64,000 bases of DNA from Urophycis tenuis. Lineage: Eukaryota; Chordata; Actinopteri; Gadiformes; Phycidae. The stretch covers positions 8,143,838 through 8,207,837 of the forward strand of contig JAXIVH010000010.1 in the NCBI GenBank assembly GCA_036785325.1, in the 5' to 3' direction. The first letter of the stretch is position 1. Each line of letters begins with the position of its first letter. Below, one piece after another: positions 10,062 through 21,394 of the stretch. Below the pieces are notes generated by a model that ran no database searches, was not told the DNA's origin, and worked only from the letters and a program-made list of their open reading frames with translations. The position numbers and the translations under genes were made by a program.

Positions 10062-11953
10062 TAAGGTGACCAGATTTGTGAGACAAAATCCAGGGACATT
10101 TTCGGTTCAGCGGTTTAAAAACCTAAAAACATAACCCTAACATGTAGTGTTTTTGTCACCGAAAAACTAAAACAGGGACACTGCCCTTACCATTCACAAA
10201 GCTCTCACTCTATTTATCCAGAATTGCAAAGGAATTGATTTATAATAGTTTTTTTTCTCTGATTAAAGTAGTAAATAGCTGAGATCAAGAACATCCTTAA
10301 AATCAGCTGTAAAAAAAACATGTATCAGACACTTCACCCAAACTAAGGCCTCCTTACACCATTTGATTTTCACAAGATTTGTGGAAGACTTTAAAATGGA
10401 TAATGCCACACTTCAGGTTGATTGAAATCTTCAGGTTATATGGTTTTAGAAAATCTATGGTTTTAAGGGGTTGCATCAGTTTTCCCTAAATGTGGGTGGG
10501 AAGTAGCAAGCAGCTAACCTGCCATATATTGTTGTGCAATATTAATTTCTTATGGTCCCTAACTTGAAATATGTGAATTATTAAAAACAATATACAATAC
10601 AAATGAAGGCCAACATACCTTACACCCTATTTACCTAACCCAATGTATTATACATGGGCAGCACATTAATGAGGTTGGCACATGTGTCATGCCATACACT
10701 GATTTATCTTTAGACACTGTAAATCCCATGTTGAAGTGGGTGTGACCCACCAAAGAGTGATAATGATAAACAGTAACACTTACAAGAACACCTTTGGTTC
10801 GCCAATCGTATTTAATCAATGACATTCCTGCTGTGTTTACACCATAGCTGGCTGAATATAAGCATGCATGCCATAAAAGTACCGCGTAGGTAGGCTACCT
10901 GTAGCCTCTTGCGAAGGGAAGAAGATAGTTCTACCGCGCAGCTGGCATTCTAGAGGGGCATGCTACTCTGATCGGGGCTTGTTCTGGCCGGCTTTAGCCT
11001 GTGGCTGTGTGAGCAGTAGGCTACGGTGTGCAACTACATGTCTTTTGGTCAACATTTTCGTTTTTTCATTTTTTCCTTTATTCCAATTTCGGATCTTTCA
11101 GTCACAGTGAAAACCGGGGACATTTCTGGGGACAGCAGTAGCCGGGGACAGCTCACTTGAGCTGTCCCCGGAGCTCACTTGAGCAACTCACCTGATGTCT
11201 CAGCAGGACTTAGAGAAACTTGTCCACGCATTTATCTTCAGTAGGCTCGACTATTGTAACAGCATCTTCACTGGTCTCCCAAAAAAGTCCATCAGAAAGC
11301 TCCAGTTAATTCAGAATGCTGCTGCTCGAGTCCTCACAAAAACTAAGAAAATGGATCACATTACTCCAGTTCTCAGATCGTTACATTGGCTTCCTGTCTG
11401 TCAGAGAATTTACTTTAAAGTACTGCTGTTAGTTTATAAAGCACTGAATGGTTTGGGACCAAAATACATTTCAGATCTTCTCATTTTCTATGAACCATCC
11501 AGATCTCTCAGGTCATCTGGGGCGGGTCTGCTTACTGTCCCCAGAGTCAGAACCAAACATGGAGAGGCAACGTTCAGTTTTTACGCGCCACATATATGGA
11601 ACAAACTGCCAGAAAGTTGTAGGTCTGCTGAAACACTCACCACTTTTAAATCCAGATTAAAGACCTTTATGTTTGCTGCAGCCTTCCCCTAAGCTTATCT
11701 TAACGTGTTTTAATTTCCTTTTTATGCTTGTATTTTAATTTCAATGCGTTTAATGCTGTATATGTATGTATGTATGTGTTATTTTTGTTTGTTTGTTTTT
11801 TGCTATGCTTTTATTGTATTTTAATGCTTTTATGTATGTAAAGCACAATGAATTGCCTTGCTGCTGAATTGTGCTATACAAATAAACTTGCCTTGCCTTG
11901 CCTCACTGAAAACGAGGACTGTCCCCGGAAACCAGGGACGTCTGGTCACCGTA
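10062..11953. mobile_element. hAT-like DNA transposon, non-autonomous, inserted in old BEL gag
   Basis: The left end is TAAGGTGACCAGA and the right end, read in reverse complement, is TACGGTGACCAGA, giving 12 of 13 matching positions. It is flanked by 8-bp direct repeats, 'tactaaat' (10054-10061) and 'aactaaat' (11954-11961), 7 of 8 identical; eight bases is the hAT target-site length. It carries no transposase. Internal phrases such as 'ccggggacag' recur near both ends. An L2 fragment (about 11178-11905) is inserted inside. Confidence 0.65.
11178..11905 (+). mobile_element. L2-type LINE 3' fragment inserted in the hAT element
   Basis: It consists of the RT C-terminal segment (11195-11689), a T-rich 3' untranslated region, the typical ending 'gctatacaaataaacttgcc' and a CCTTG tandem tail at about 11890-11905. 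The open part carries 'FIFSRLDYCNSIFTGLPKK', 'LIQNAAARVLTKTKK' and 'HITPVLRSLHWLPV', which are signatures of the thumb and C-terminal region of fish L2-type LINEs. Everything upstream of this region has been lost by 5' truncation. Confidence 0.85.
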
Positions 11954-11954
11954 A

Positions 11955-12506
11955 ACTAAATAAAACACTTGTGCATGAAAAAACATCAAGCAAACCTAAC
12001 TTGGACCCTCATGTGCAGCTAACAAATCCAAGTGTCATTCAGTCTGAACTATCTCTTCAAGGAAATGATGAAACATCAGCTCTCTGCAACTTACTGCAAA
12101 GGCAAAATGAAATAACAACATTGCTAATACAACAACGGACCTCTCATTTACTACCACCAAGAGAAATTCCATTATTTGAAAGGGATCCTCTGCAGTACAG
12201 GACATTTATCAGAGCATTTGAACATTGTGTGGAGAGTAACAGAAGCAGCAGAGGGGATTGCTTGTATTTCTTGGATAAGTACACAAGAGGTCAGCCAAGA
12301 GAGCTAGTGCGTAGCTGTCAGCATATGGCTCCAGACAGAGGCTATGCTACGGCTAAGGATCTACTACAGGAACACTTTGGGAATGAACACAAGATCACTG
12401 CAGCATAAATGGAGAAAGTCCTCGGCTGGCCAGTAGTGAAGCCTGACGTTGTCAAATCTCTTCAAGCCTATGCACTCTTTTTGTGCGAGTGCAATGCAAT
12501 GGAGAA
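11955..12506 (+). pseudogene. Old BEL/Pao gag fragment 2
   Basis: The translation reads 'CNLLQRQNEITTLL', 'TSHLLPPREIPLFERDPLQY' and 'CQHMAPDRGYATAKDLLQEH', closely matching residues ~520-630 of the intact BEL polyprotein at 14625-21272, the gag region corresponding to the DUF1759 family. A stop at 12406-12408 interrupts it; similarity continues in frame to 12498. It ends exactly at the 8-bp duplication of the large hAT insertion and resumes at 25761. Confidence 0.85.
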
Positions 12507-13299
12507 CCGTGGTGGGCTGAGCATTTCACACCTAGACCTTCAGTGATGTGCTACTTAGTCCGACTTCAATAAATACCTCTCATAATACCATCATTTATGA
12601 CACCACGTGACCACGGCTGGAGAAATAGTATACAGAAACATACTTTGGCATTGCATCACATCAATTGTGTACAAAACAGGCTATTTTCCAGTGCGTTTAA
12701 AAATCAATAAACTTGCATCAGCAATTAAAACATATCTCTATGTGGTACTGTCAAAACAAAACAAAATAAAAGGGTATTTAAAATGATCTGTCCAAAGTTT
12801 TAATAAGTTCACATAGAATACAAGCAAGCTTTAACAAGATTGTACACTAAATTGCAAAATCGCCATTTGATATCAGAAAGACACCAACAAGACGGCCACA
12901 TCTTGGTGACAGCCAGCGGCACAATGAAACACAATGACACAGGTCTCTTTGAGTACAACCACACAGCTGCGCCAGCATGCCACATTATTTACATACATTC
13001 CTCTTCTCACGAGATCAAGCTTCTCTTGAAAGGTCCGTCGAAAATGGCCTTGCAAGTATACCTGCAACCAGAATCAGAATCAAGTTTATTGCCAAGTAGG
13101 TATGGAATTCGACTTGGTGTAATTGGTGCAGAATAAACATTAAGTCAAAGGAAAAAAATATATAAAAAATATAGGAGGATAAAAGTAAAACAAGTATTAA
13201 AATATAAGCCATATAATAATATATATACAGTGTATTACAAGAACAAAGGAGCAGTAGTGCAAGCTGATGTGCAAGTATGGCAGTATAGTTCACACTGTA

Positions 13300-13728
13300 T
13301 GTTGGAGCCAAAATACGTTTTTTGTTTATTTTATTTTTATTATATTAAAATGAACGGCCTGACTCTGCCTCTATATTTATAGTTCTGTCGATCACTCAAT
13401 CACGGCTGGTTGCTACGATTCCGTCTGTCAATCAGACCTGGTTACCAGGGTAACCTTTTTAGAGAGGCTGTGATTGCGGGCAGGTGTGTGTACAACGAGC
13501 CTGAGAGGCAAACAGTTTTGGAACCGTGTCTGTGGAAAAGTGTGACCCTGCAATGTTGTGTAGGTAAAGAATTTTTGTTTGATGTTTCTTTTTTCTTGAA
13601 TGCAATAAAGGGATTGCCACGAGCGAGAAAGAGCATCTCTCTGGACACTAAAGGCCACAACACGCGTCAGACTTTGTTTTTTATGCTCGTTGCCCCAGTA
13701 GGGCACCCTAAAGATCAAGGGCCCTACA
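13300..13728 (+). repeat. 5' LTR of the BEL element
   Basis: 429 bp, TGTTGG...CCTACA. It contains an 'aataaag' at about 13605-13611 suited to polyadenylation and AT-rich sequence at 13318-13350. It matches 21395-21823 base for base as far as I can read. Confidence 0.93.
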
Positions 13729-14624
13729 TTAAGTTCCAAAACTAGTCCTCATTTTGAAATGGACTATTGTGAAAACTTTTGTTGAGGATCGGAAGAAGTG
13801 GATCGCGCCCAAGACGCCACGGCGAATTGTGTGCACGGGGCAGCGTGGCTTCTGTGTTGGAAAGGCGTTTTTTATTTAAACGCGTGGACAAAAGCCACTG
13901 GGACACGCCGGTACGACAACAACAACGGCGTGTGGACAATTGCCTCGGCCTGGCGGCCACAACGAGTGGACCGGGAGGAGAAGGAGCCACGTCCCGGCGT
14001 TGAGACCCGCCGCATCCCTGCCCGACGACCGACGCTGGTAGACCCTGCATCGCTGGAGTTGATATCGCCAGCGTTGGATAGCAGCCCGGATCGGCGGCGA
14101 ACCGGTACCGATGGGAGAAGCGGCAGCGTCTGAGCAACTGCGTGCCCAGCAGTGATTCGGCACCGTTCAGCGGAGCCCGCACCGCCGGGAGTTGATAGAG
14201 CAGTGCTCGAACGAGCGGCGCTTTTTGGAAAACTTTTGGAGACTTTTCGAAACCGAGTGGACCGGACCGGCAGCGCTGCCACGGACAAAGTCAAGGTATG
14301 TAGCGCGCTACCAGCTGGTATATATATGGCCATATAAATAAACAGTGTGTGCACACGGGGTTTTTGAATAAAAAAAAAAAGAGACAAATCCAATGCATTG
14401 GTAAATAAACAAGGTTCAATTTAAAGGTGTGTTAAAAGTGTTTTTTACGCTCTGGTTGCAACCCGTTCGTGGGTATTTGAGCTCAAAAGGGTTTGATTGG
14501 TAACTGATTTGTTTTTTTTGTTTTTTTTACTGGTTTCGGATAACGTTTCGGTGTTTTTTGACTGATTGAACTAAAGGTTATTTTCATCTTTAATCCTCTG
14601 GTATTTGTTCATGTTTTATGAATT
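13729..14624 (+). other. BEL untranslated leader
   Basis: About 900 bp between LTR and the gag-pol ATG. I could not assign a primer-binding site with confidence: the bases right after the LTR ('ttaagttccaaaac') do not start with the common TGG. A good splice-donor-like 'caag|gtatgt' lies at about 14293-14300. The GC-rich first half (13790-14290) differs sharply from the T-rich second half (14400-14600). Confidence 0.6.
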
Positions 14625-17600
14625 ATGGAGCCTGTTGGTGTACGGGATCAAACACATGATGCGCTTTTGGTTGAACAGCCTATGAATGGAAGTGAAGCAC
14701 AGTCACAGGCACAGCCCAGTGAGCCCACAGAGGCTGAAAATCAGTCAAAGGAGGACAAAAATGAAACAAATGTTCAAATGGAGAACCCGGCTGTAGTTCT
14801 GAAAAAACGCACAATCAAAATGACACCAAAGGCTTACCTGGAAAAGCTTGACAAACTGCAAAATGAAAGAAAATTAAAACTAAACAAAGCAACCAACCTG
14901 CAAAAACATATTCTGGGGCTCATGAATGCTGGTGAAAGCAAACATAAAGTGCAATGTGAATTCATGAAATATATCCATGTGATCAGAGAAGCCACAGAGG
15001 CATATGACGCTCTTTTGCCCATATTACCTTCAGAGGAAAAGGAAAAGCATATGACATGGTTCAAAGCAAAGATGCTGAATGTAAATGATTTTATTGAGGA
15101 GGTCAATGCATGGACAAGTCCAAGGATGTCTGAATCTGTGGAGGGGGTCACTGAGGAGGTGCATAGAAGTCACTCAAGGTCTGGATCCAGCAGGTCCAGC
15201 AGATCCTCCACCTCCTCTGCTCGGAGACAGGCAGAGGCAGAGCGAGCTGCACTTGCCATACACGCGGCAGCATTAAAGGAGAAACATGCAGTGGAAGAGG
15301 AAGAGGAAAGGCTGCGAAAGAAAAAGGAAATGATAGAGCTGAATGCACAACTGGCAGCTGCTGACGCAAAAATTGCAGTTTTAAAATCCCCCAGTCACTC
15401 AGTTTCACTTGAACCATCTGATGGAATGGAACAGTACTTTGAGAGAGGAACAAGTGTTCAGCAAACTTCAATCATACTGAATCCATCACTGCCAGAGCGG
15501 CAGCAGCAACCACTGCTATTACAGCAGCAGCAGCAACCACTGCTTTCACAGCAGCAGCAAACACTGCTTTCACAGCAGCAGCAGCAACCACTGCTATTAC
15601 AGCAGCAGCAGCAACCACTGCTTTCACAGCAGCAGCAACCACTGCTTTCACAGCAGCAGCAGCAACCACTGCTATTACAGCAGCAGCAGCAACCACTGCT
15701 TTCACAGCAGCAGCAGCAACCACTGCTTTCACAGCAGCAGCAGCAACCACTGCTATTACAGCAGCAGCAGCAACCACTGCTTTCACAGCAGCAGCAGCAG
15801 CAACCACTGCTATTACAGCAGCAGCAGCAACCACTGCTATTACAGCAGCAGCAGCAACCACTGCTTTCACAGCAGCAGCAGCAACCACTGCTTTCACAGC
15901 AGCAGCAGCAACCACTGCTATTACAGCAGCAGCAACAACCACTGCTTTCACAGCAGCAGCAACCACTGCTATTACAGCAGCAGTGGCAACCACCTTCATT
16001 TCAGCAGCAGCAACCAATGTTGCCACAACAACAAACAATGCAACAGTCTCCCAGCCAACAACCATCAGCCATACGACAACGTATATTTTGGAATGAGGCA
16101 CAGGACAACTCAAGACACATGAACCCTCCTGTGCAGTTTATGAATCGGCCAGACAGTTCTGTTCAAAGTGACATTGAAACAGCAGCCATATGTGACTTAT
16201 TGCACAGACAAAATGAAATAACAGCATTGCTTGTAGAGCAGCAAACCTCTCACCTCCTGCCACCGAGAGAGGTTCCCTGTTTTGAGGGGGATCCTCTACA
16301 GTTTCGATCCTTTGTCAGAGCCTTCGTACACTGTGTGGAGAGAAACACAAGAAACAAAGGGGATTGTCTGTACTTCCTGGAAAAGTACACCAAAGGTCAG
16401 CCCAAAGACCTTGTCCGCAGTTGTCAACATATGGCACCAGACAGAGGCTATGAAAGGGCAAAGTATTTGCTTGAGCAGCACTTTGGAGACGAATATAAGA
16501 TCTCGGCCGCATACATGGAGAAAGTGCTCAGCTGGTCTCTAGTGAGGACGGAAGACATTAAATCTCTTCAAGCTTATTCACTTTTCCTCAGAGAATGTTG
16601 CAACGCCATGGAAAATGTGCAATACATGGATGAACTCAATGTGCCTGCCAACATGAGAACGATTATTTCAAAACTTCCATTCAAGCTAAGAGAGCATTGG
16701 AGAGCCTCAGCATGTGCTATAATGGAAAGACAACATCGCAGACCAACTTTTACAGACATTGTTGCATTTGTTGAACGTCAAGTAAAGATTGTTTCTGACC
16801 CCGTTTTTGGAGATATTCAATACGCTCCACCAAACACAGGAAGTAGACCTGTAAACAGAGCAAAAGCCCAAAGCAAACCCAAATTTAAAGGAGACAGCTT
16901 TGCCACTATCACTACTGTTGAAACCCCTGCAGTAGAAAACCAAACAAGTTCTAAACCAGCCCCAAAGCCATCTAATGCATCTGCTCACAATACCACTTGC
17001 ATATGCTGCTCAAAAGATCACACCCTGGATCGGTGTCCTCAGTTTGCGACACAGACACACAGAGACAAGGTTACCTTAATAAGACAAAGGGGAGTCTGTT
17101 TTGGCTGTCTTTGTGTCGGACATCTGAGCAGGAACTGTGACAAACGTTTAATTTGTAAAATGTGCAGCCAAAAACATCCCAGTGTCCTTCATAGAGAGAG
17201 GGCGAGCAACCCAGACAAGCCTAAGAAACCAGTGGTGAGTAATGCACAGATTTCGCTGCAAACATGTGGACAAACAGGGGCCGGTAGCAACGCTGGGATT
17301 TTGCCGATACTGCCTGTGCAAGTGAAGTCCAGAAAGGGGGGCAAAATCATCAAAACGTATGCATTTTTGGATCCAGGCAGTACCGATACATTTTGTTCTG
17401 AAAGCCTGATGAAAAGGCTGAAATTAAACGGAAGAAAGGCCAAAATCAGCCTACTGACCATGGGTCCAAAAACCTCAGTCTCCAGCTACATGTTGACAGA
17501 CCTGGAGATTGCAAGCCTCACAGGAGAACGATTTTATGAGTTGCCGAAAGTCTATACCCAGAAGAGGATGCCTGTGAGCCCTAACAACATCATTAAGGAA

Positions 17601-20600
17601 GAGGAGCTGGCTAAATGGCCATATATGAAGGGGGTTGTCCTGCCTCGTATTCAAGCCGATGTGGAGTTATTGATTGGGACCAATGCCTCGAAAATGCTTG
17701 AACCTTGGGAGGTGGTGAACAGCCATGGCAATGGGCCACACGCCATTAAGACCCTATTGGGGTGGGTCGTTAATGGTCCCCTTTCCGGTCAGGATGAGGA
17801 GCAGAGTGAGAGGAGCCACCCTGCTGTTAATGTCAATAGGATCTCCATTTCCAAACTTGAAGAGCTGCTGCACAATCAGTACAACCATGATTTTAATGAA
17901 CGGTCATCTGAAGACAAAGAGGAACTGTCAAGGGACGATCTAAAGTTCATGGAAATTATGACTGAGTCATGCAAACTTCTAGATGGCCACTATACCTTGG
18001 CCCTTCCCTTTAAAAGGAAAGAGGTCTCCCTACCAAATAACCAGTGTGTCGCAAAGCAACGAATACTTGGACTGAAAAGGAGGTTCGGGAGAGATGAAAG
18101 GTTCCATAGAGAATACACCAACTTTCTAGGTGATGTGATCAGCAAAGGTTATGCTGAACTTGTACCTGAACATGAAGTTGAACGTTCAGATGGAAAGGTC
18201 TGGTACATTCCACACCATGGGGTGTACCACTCCAAAAAGGGAACTCTGCGTGTCGTGTTTGATTGTGGAGCAGAGTATAGAGGAAAGTCTCTTAACAAGG
18301 AGCTTCTACAAGGCCCCTACCTCACCAGCACTCTGTTAGGAGTCCTCACACGATTTCGGCAAGAGCCTGTAGCCCTAATGACTGATGTTAAAGCGATGTT
18401 CCATCAAGTCAACGTGGCACAGAAGGACAGAGACTTTCTTCGATTCTTGTGGTGGCCAGACGGCGACGTATCCCAAGAACTGGTTGAATATAGAATGACT
18501 GTGCATCTGTTCGGGGCAGTGTCTTCTCCTAGCTGTGCTTGTCATGCCCTGCAAAAAACAGCAGAAGACCACCGTGACAGTTTCCCTGCTGATGTAATTG
18601 ACACAGTCAATAGGAACTTCTATATGGACGACTGTCTGAAGAGCTTGCCATCAGAAGAAGCAGCTGTTAAAATGGTCAAAGATTTGACCATCATTTGTCA
18701 AAAGGGAGGCTTCCATTTGACAAAATGGATTAGCAACAATCGTGGGGTGCTGCTATCCATTCCTGAGGAAGACAGATCTAAGAATCTGCATGAATTGGAC
18801 TTGGACAGAGACCAACTGCCAGTCGAAAGAGCACTTGGACTTCATTGGTGTGTTGAGACTGACACCTTTAAGTTCAAGTTGGCGCTCAAAGAACAGCCTC
18901 ACACTCGTCGTGGGATCTTATCAATGGTCAGCTCAATCTACGATCCATTGGGATTTCTCGCCCCACTCACTCTTCCAGCCAAGCTCATGCTGCAAGAGAT
19001 GTGTCGGAGGAACTATGGATGGGATGATGAAATTCATCCAACTCTCAAACAGCAGTGGGCAAAGTGGCTGAGAGACTTGGAAGGAGTAAAGGCATTCGAA
19101 GTGGGAAGATGCCTCAAGCCAGTGGATTTTGGAGAAACCATCTGTGGTCAATTACATCACTTCTCTGATGCCAGCGAAAGAGGATATGGTACTGTGACGT
19201 ATCTGAAGATATGGGATAACAGCAACAAGTGTCACGCCTCTTTCATGCTAGGCAAAGCCAGAGTGGCCCCACTAAAGCAGGTGACCATTCCACGCTTAGA
19301 GCTCACGGCAGCTGTTCTCGCTGTTCGTGTAGACAACATGCTCAGAGGAGAAATCCAGCTCCACCTTGAGAAATCTTGTTTCTGGACTGACAGCACATCA
19401 GTTTTAAGATACATCAGAAATGAAGATAAAAGATTTCACACTTTTGTGGCAAACAGGATTGCTGCCATCCGAAGAACATCTGACGTCACACAGTGGAGGT
19501 ATGTTCATACCACACAGAATCCTGCTGACAAAGCCTCAAGAGGAGTAAAGGTGGATGACCTGCTGACCAACAAAGGTTGGATCGAAGGCCCTGAGTTTCT
19601 GTGGAGACCAGATGAAGAGTGGCCAGATAGTCCCTTGGAGGACTTGGACATTGTTGCTGATGACCCTGAGGTCAAAAAGGAGCTGGTCACCAATGCAGTA
19701 GTTGTCAATGCACCAAGTGCCACACACCAACTGATCACATACTTTTCAGACTGGAAAAGGTTGAAACGGTCAGTTGCTTGGATCCTGAAAGTAAAGACAA
19801 CTCTATTTGAGATGAGTCAGAAGAGAAATCAGTTGAGTCATGGAGCTGCAGACAAGGTTGAACAGGAAATGAAACGCTGGAAAGCTGCACATGGTAACCA
19901 AAGCCTAACACCAGACGATCTCACGAGAGCTGAAACTGCCATTATCCACTTCGCCCAACAGCAAAGGTATCCTGAGGAGCTTGCCGTATTAAGCTCTGGG
20001 AAGGGTGAAATAAAAAGAAAGAGTTCCATCTATAAACTCGACCCCATTGTTGAAGATGGCCTGCTTAGAGTCGGAGGGAGGTTGAGTAGGGCAGCAATAT
20101 CTGAGGAATTCAAACATCCTGTTATCCTCGCGAAAGACCTCCATATCTCCACTCTCATTCTGAAGAACATCCACGAGCAGTTAGGCCATGGTGGGAGAAA
20201 CCATGTACTTTCCAGATTGAGAAGAAAGTATTGGATCACAAGTGCCAATGCAGCTGCAAGAAAAATCCTGTCCGACTGCGTCATCTGCAGACGCCATAGA
20301 GGGAAGTTGGGGGAACAGAAAATGTCAGACTTGCCTCTAGAGCGAATTGTCGCTGATCTTCCTCCATTTACCAACGTTGGAGTTGACTACTTCGGCCCAT
20401 TTGAAATAAAAAGGGGACGCTCCTTTGAAAAGCGCTATGGAGTCCTTTTCACTTGTATGGCATCCAGAGCAGTTCATTTGGAGGTTGCGTATTCATTAAA
20501 TACGGACTCTTGTATAAATGCCATACGCAGATTTGTTTGTAGAAGAGGACCCATCTCTCATTTAAGATCTGACAATGGAACCAATTTTGTTGGTGCTAAG

Positions 20601-21272
20601 AGAGAGCTGAAGGACGCCCTTGCTGCTTTAAACCACAGCAAAATACAATCTGCATTTCTGGAGGACGGGATGCAGTGGAGCTTCAACCCACCAACAGCCT
20701 CTCACCATGGAGGTGCATGGGAGCGGATAATACGAATGATTCGGCAGGTATTAACATCAGTTCTTCACCAGCAAACGTTGAATGACGAGGGTTTTCATAC
20801 AGTGCTGTGTGAAGTCGAAGCCATTCTCAATGACCGTCCCATAACAAAGATATCTGGAGATCACAATGATCTCGAAGCTCTCACTCCCAATCACATCCTC
20901 ACCATGAAAGGAGTGCCAGTCTTGCCACCTGGATTGTTTGAGACGTCTGACCTCTACCTCAGGAGGAGATGGAGGCAGGTCCAATACCTCTCAGACCTGT
21001 TCTGGAAGCGATGGCTGAGAGAGTATTTACCTCTGCTACAGGAGCGGCAGAGGTGGGCTAAAGAAAGACGGAGTCTTGTCCCTGGAGACATTGTATTGAT
21101 TGCTGACCCTACAGCTCCACGTGGTTCCTGGTTGCTTGGAAGAGTCCTGGAGACGTATCCAGACAGAAGAGGACTGGTGCGTTCTGTTCGAGTAAAGACT
21201 AAAACAAGCACACTGGATAGACCAGTAACGAAGCTGTGCTTGCTCCAAGAAGCTGGAGCTTCAGACCTCTAA
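14625..21272 (+). CDS. BEL/Pao gag-pol polyprotein (2,215 aa)
   Basis: Single open frame from an ATG. Order of parts: acidic/helical N-terminus with a Ser/Arg patch and a charged coiled-coil-like segment (~180-255); Gln/Leu tandem repeats (~284-470); gag core of DUF1759 type (~516-700); two Cys/His knuckles, 'CICCSKDHTLDRC' and 'CFGCLCVGHLSRNC'; aspartic protease with 'FLDPGST' (Asp ~916); reverse transcriptase with 'MTDVKAMFHQ' and 'YMDD' (~1333); RNase H-like region with 'FSDASERGYG' (~1511); integrase with an HHCC zinc module ('HEQLGH...CVIC', ~1849), D/D/E residues in 'VDYFGPF', 'RSDNGTNF' and 'GGAWERII', and a C-terminal domain of the DUF5641 kind. It would assemble particles, copy its RNA and integrate the DNA. 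All catalytic motifs look intact. The envelope gene is absent. Confidence 0.95.
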   Translation: MEPVGVRDQTHDALLVEQPMNGSEAQSQAQPSEPTEAENQSKEDKNETNVQMENPAVVLKKRTIKMTPKAYLEKLDKLQNERKLKLNKATNLQKHILGLMNAGESKHKVQCEFMKYIHVIREATEAYDALLPILPSEEKEKHMTWFKAKMLNVNDFIEEVNAWTSPRMSESVEGVTEEVHRSHSRSGSSRSSRSSTSSARRQAEAERAALAIHAAALKEKHAVEEEEERLRKKKEMIELNAQLAAADAKIAVLKSPSHSVSLEPSDGMEQYFERGTSVQQTSIILNPSLPERQQQPLLLQQQQQPLLSQQQQTLLSQQQQQPLLLQQQQQPLLSQQQQPLLSQQQQQPLLLQQQQQPLLSQQQQQPLLSQQQQQPLLLQQQQQPLLSQQQQQQPLLLQQQQQPLLLQQQQQPLLSQQQQQPLLSQQQQQPLLLQQQQQPLLSQQQQPLLLQQQWQPPSFQQQQPMLPQQQTMQQSPSQQPSAIRQRIFWNEAQDNSRHMNPPVQFMNRPDSSVQSDIETAAICDLLHRQNEITALLVEQQTSHLLPPREVPCFEGDPLQFRSFVRAFVHCVERNTRNKGDCLYFLEKYTKGQPKDLVRSCQHMAPDRGYERAKYLLEQHFGDEYKISAAYMEKVLSWSLVRTEDIKSLQAYSLFLRECCNAMENVQYMDELNVPANMRTIISKLPFKLREHWRASACAIMERQHRRPTFTDIVAFVERQVKIVSDPVFGDIQYAPPNTGSRPVNRAKAQSKPKFKGDSFATITTVETPAVENQTSSKPAPKPSNASAHNTTCICCSKDHTLDRCPQFATQTHRDKVTLIRQRGVCFGCLCVGHLSRNCDKRLICKMCSQKHPSVLHRERASNPDKPKKPVVSNAQISLQTCGQTGAGSNAGILPILPVQVKSRKGGKIIKTYAFLDPGSTDTFCSESLMKRLKLNGRKAKISLLTMGPKTSVSSYMLTDLEIASLTGERFYELPKVYTQKRMPVSPNNIIKEEELAKWPYMKGVVLPRIQADVELLIGTNASKMLEPWEVVNSHGNGPHAIKTLLGWVVNGPLSGQDEEQSERSHPAVNVNRISISKLEELLHNQYNHDFNERSSEDKEELSRDDLKFMEIMTESCKLLDGHYTLALPFKRKEVSLPNNQCVAKQRILGLKRRFGRDERFHREYTNFLGDVISKGYAELVPEHEVERSDGKVWYIPHHGVYHSKKGTLRVVFDCGAEYRGKSLNKELLQGPYLTSTLLGVLTRFRQEPVALMTDVKAMFHQVNVAQKDRDFLRFLWWPDGDVSQELVEYRMTVHLFGAVSSPSCACHALQKTAEDHRDSFPADVIDTVNRNFYMDDCLKSLPSEEAAVKMVKDLTIICQKGGFHLTKWISNNRGVLLSIPEEDRSKNLHELDLDRDQLPVERALGLHWCVETDTFKFKLALKEQPHTRRGILSMVSSIYDPLGFLAPLTLPAKLMLQEMCRRNYGWDDEIHPTLKQQWAKWLRDLEGVKAFEVGRCLKPVDFGETICGQLHHFSDASERGYGTVTYLKIWDNSNKCHASFMLGKARVAPLKQVTIPRLELTAAVLAVRVDNMLRGEIQLHLEKSCFWTDSTSVLRYIRNEDKRFHTFVANRIAAIRRTSDVTQWRYVHTTQNPADKASRGVKVDDLLTNKGWIEGPEFLWRPDEEWPDSPLEDLDIVADDPEVKKELVTNAVVVNAPSATHQLITYFSDWKRLKRSVAWILKVKTTLFEMSQKRNQLSHGAADKVEQEMKRWKAAHGNQSLTPDDLTRAETAIIHFAQQQRYPEELAVLSSGKGEIKRKSSIYKLDPIVEDGLLRVGGRLSRAAISEEFKHPVILAKDLHISTLILKNIHEQLGHGGRNHVLSRLRRKYWITSANAAARKILSDCVICRRHRGKLGEQKMSDLPLERIVADLPPFTNVGVDYFGPFEIKRGRSFEKRYGVLFTCMASRAVHLEVAYSLNTDSCINAIRRFVCRRGPISHLRSDNGTNFVGAKRELKDALAALNHSKIQSAFLEDGMQWSFNPPTASHHGGAWERIIRMIRQVLTSVLHQQTLNDEGFHTVLCEVEAILNDRPITKISGDHNDLEALTPNHILTMKGVPVLPPGLFETSDLYLRRRWRQVQYLSDLFWKRWLREYLPLLQERQRWAKERRSLVPGDIVLIADPTAPRGSWLLGRVLETYPDRRGLVRSVRVKTKTSTLDRPVTKLCLLQEAGASDL
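15495..15995 (+). repeat. CAG-rich in-frame minisatellite in gag
   Basis: About 18 imperfect units of roughly 24-30 bp encode Leu-Leu-(Leu/Ser)-Gln(4-6)-Pro. Units alternate 'ctattacag' and 'ctttcacag' variants, and the number of CAG triplets per unit varies. All changes are multiples of three, so the frame stays open. The array sits between the coiled-coil region and the gag core and probably acts as a flexible spacer (inference). Confidence 0.9.
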
Positions 21273-21394
21273 GATGGAGGATTATTTGTTTATTTATTTA
21301 TTTATTTGAATCATTTCTTCTAAATATTTGGCTCCGTTATGTGAATTTGTTGAATTGTGCCTGGCCTCCTGCCATGCCCAATTAGGGGCCGGAG

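Noticed and set aside
15472..16113. Long minus-strand Ala/Val-rich frame opposite the Gln-rich repeats
   Set aside because: It is the mirror of the CAG repeat in the BEL gag frame; composition and repetition come from the sense strand.
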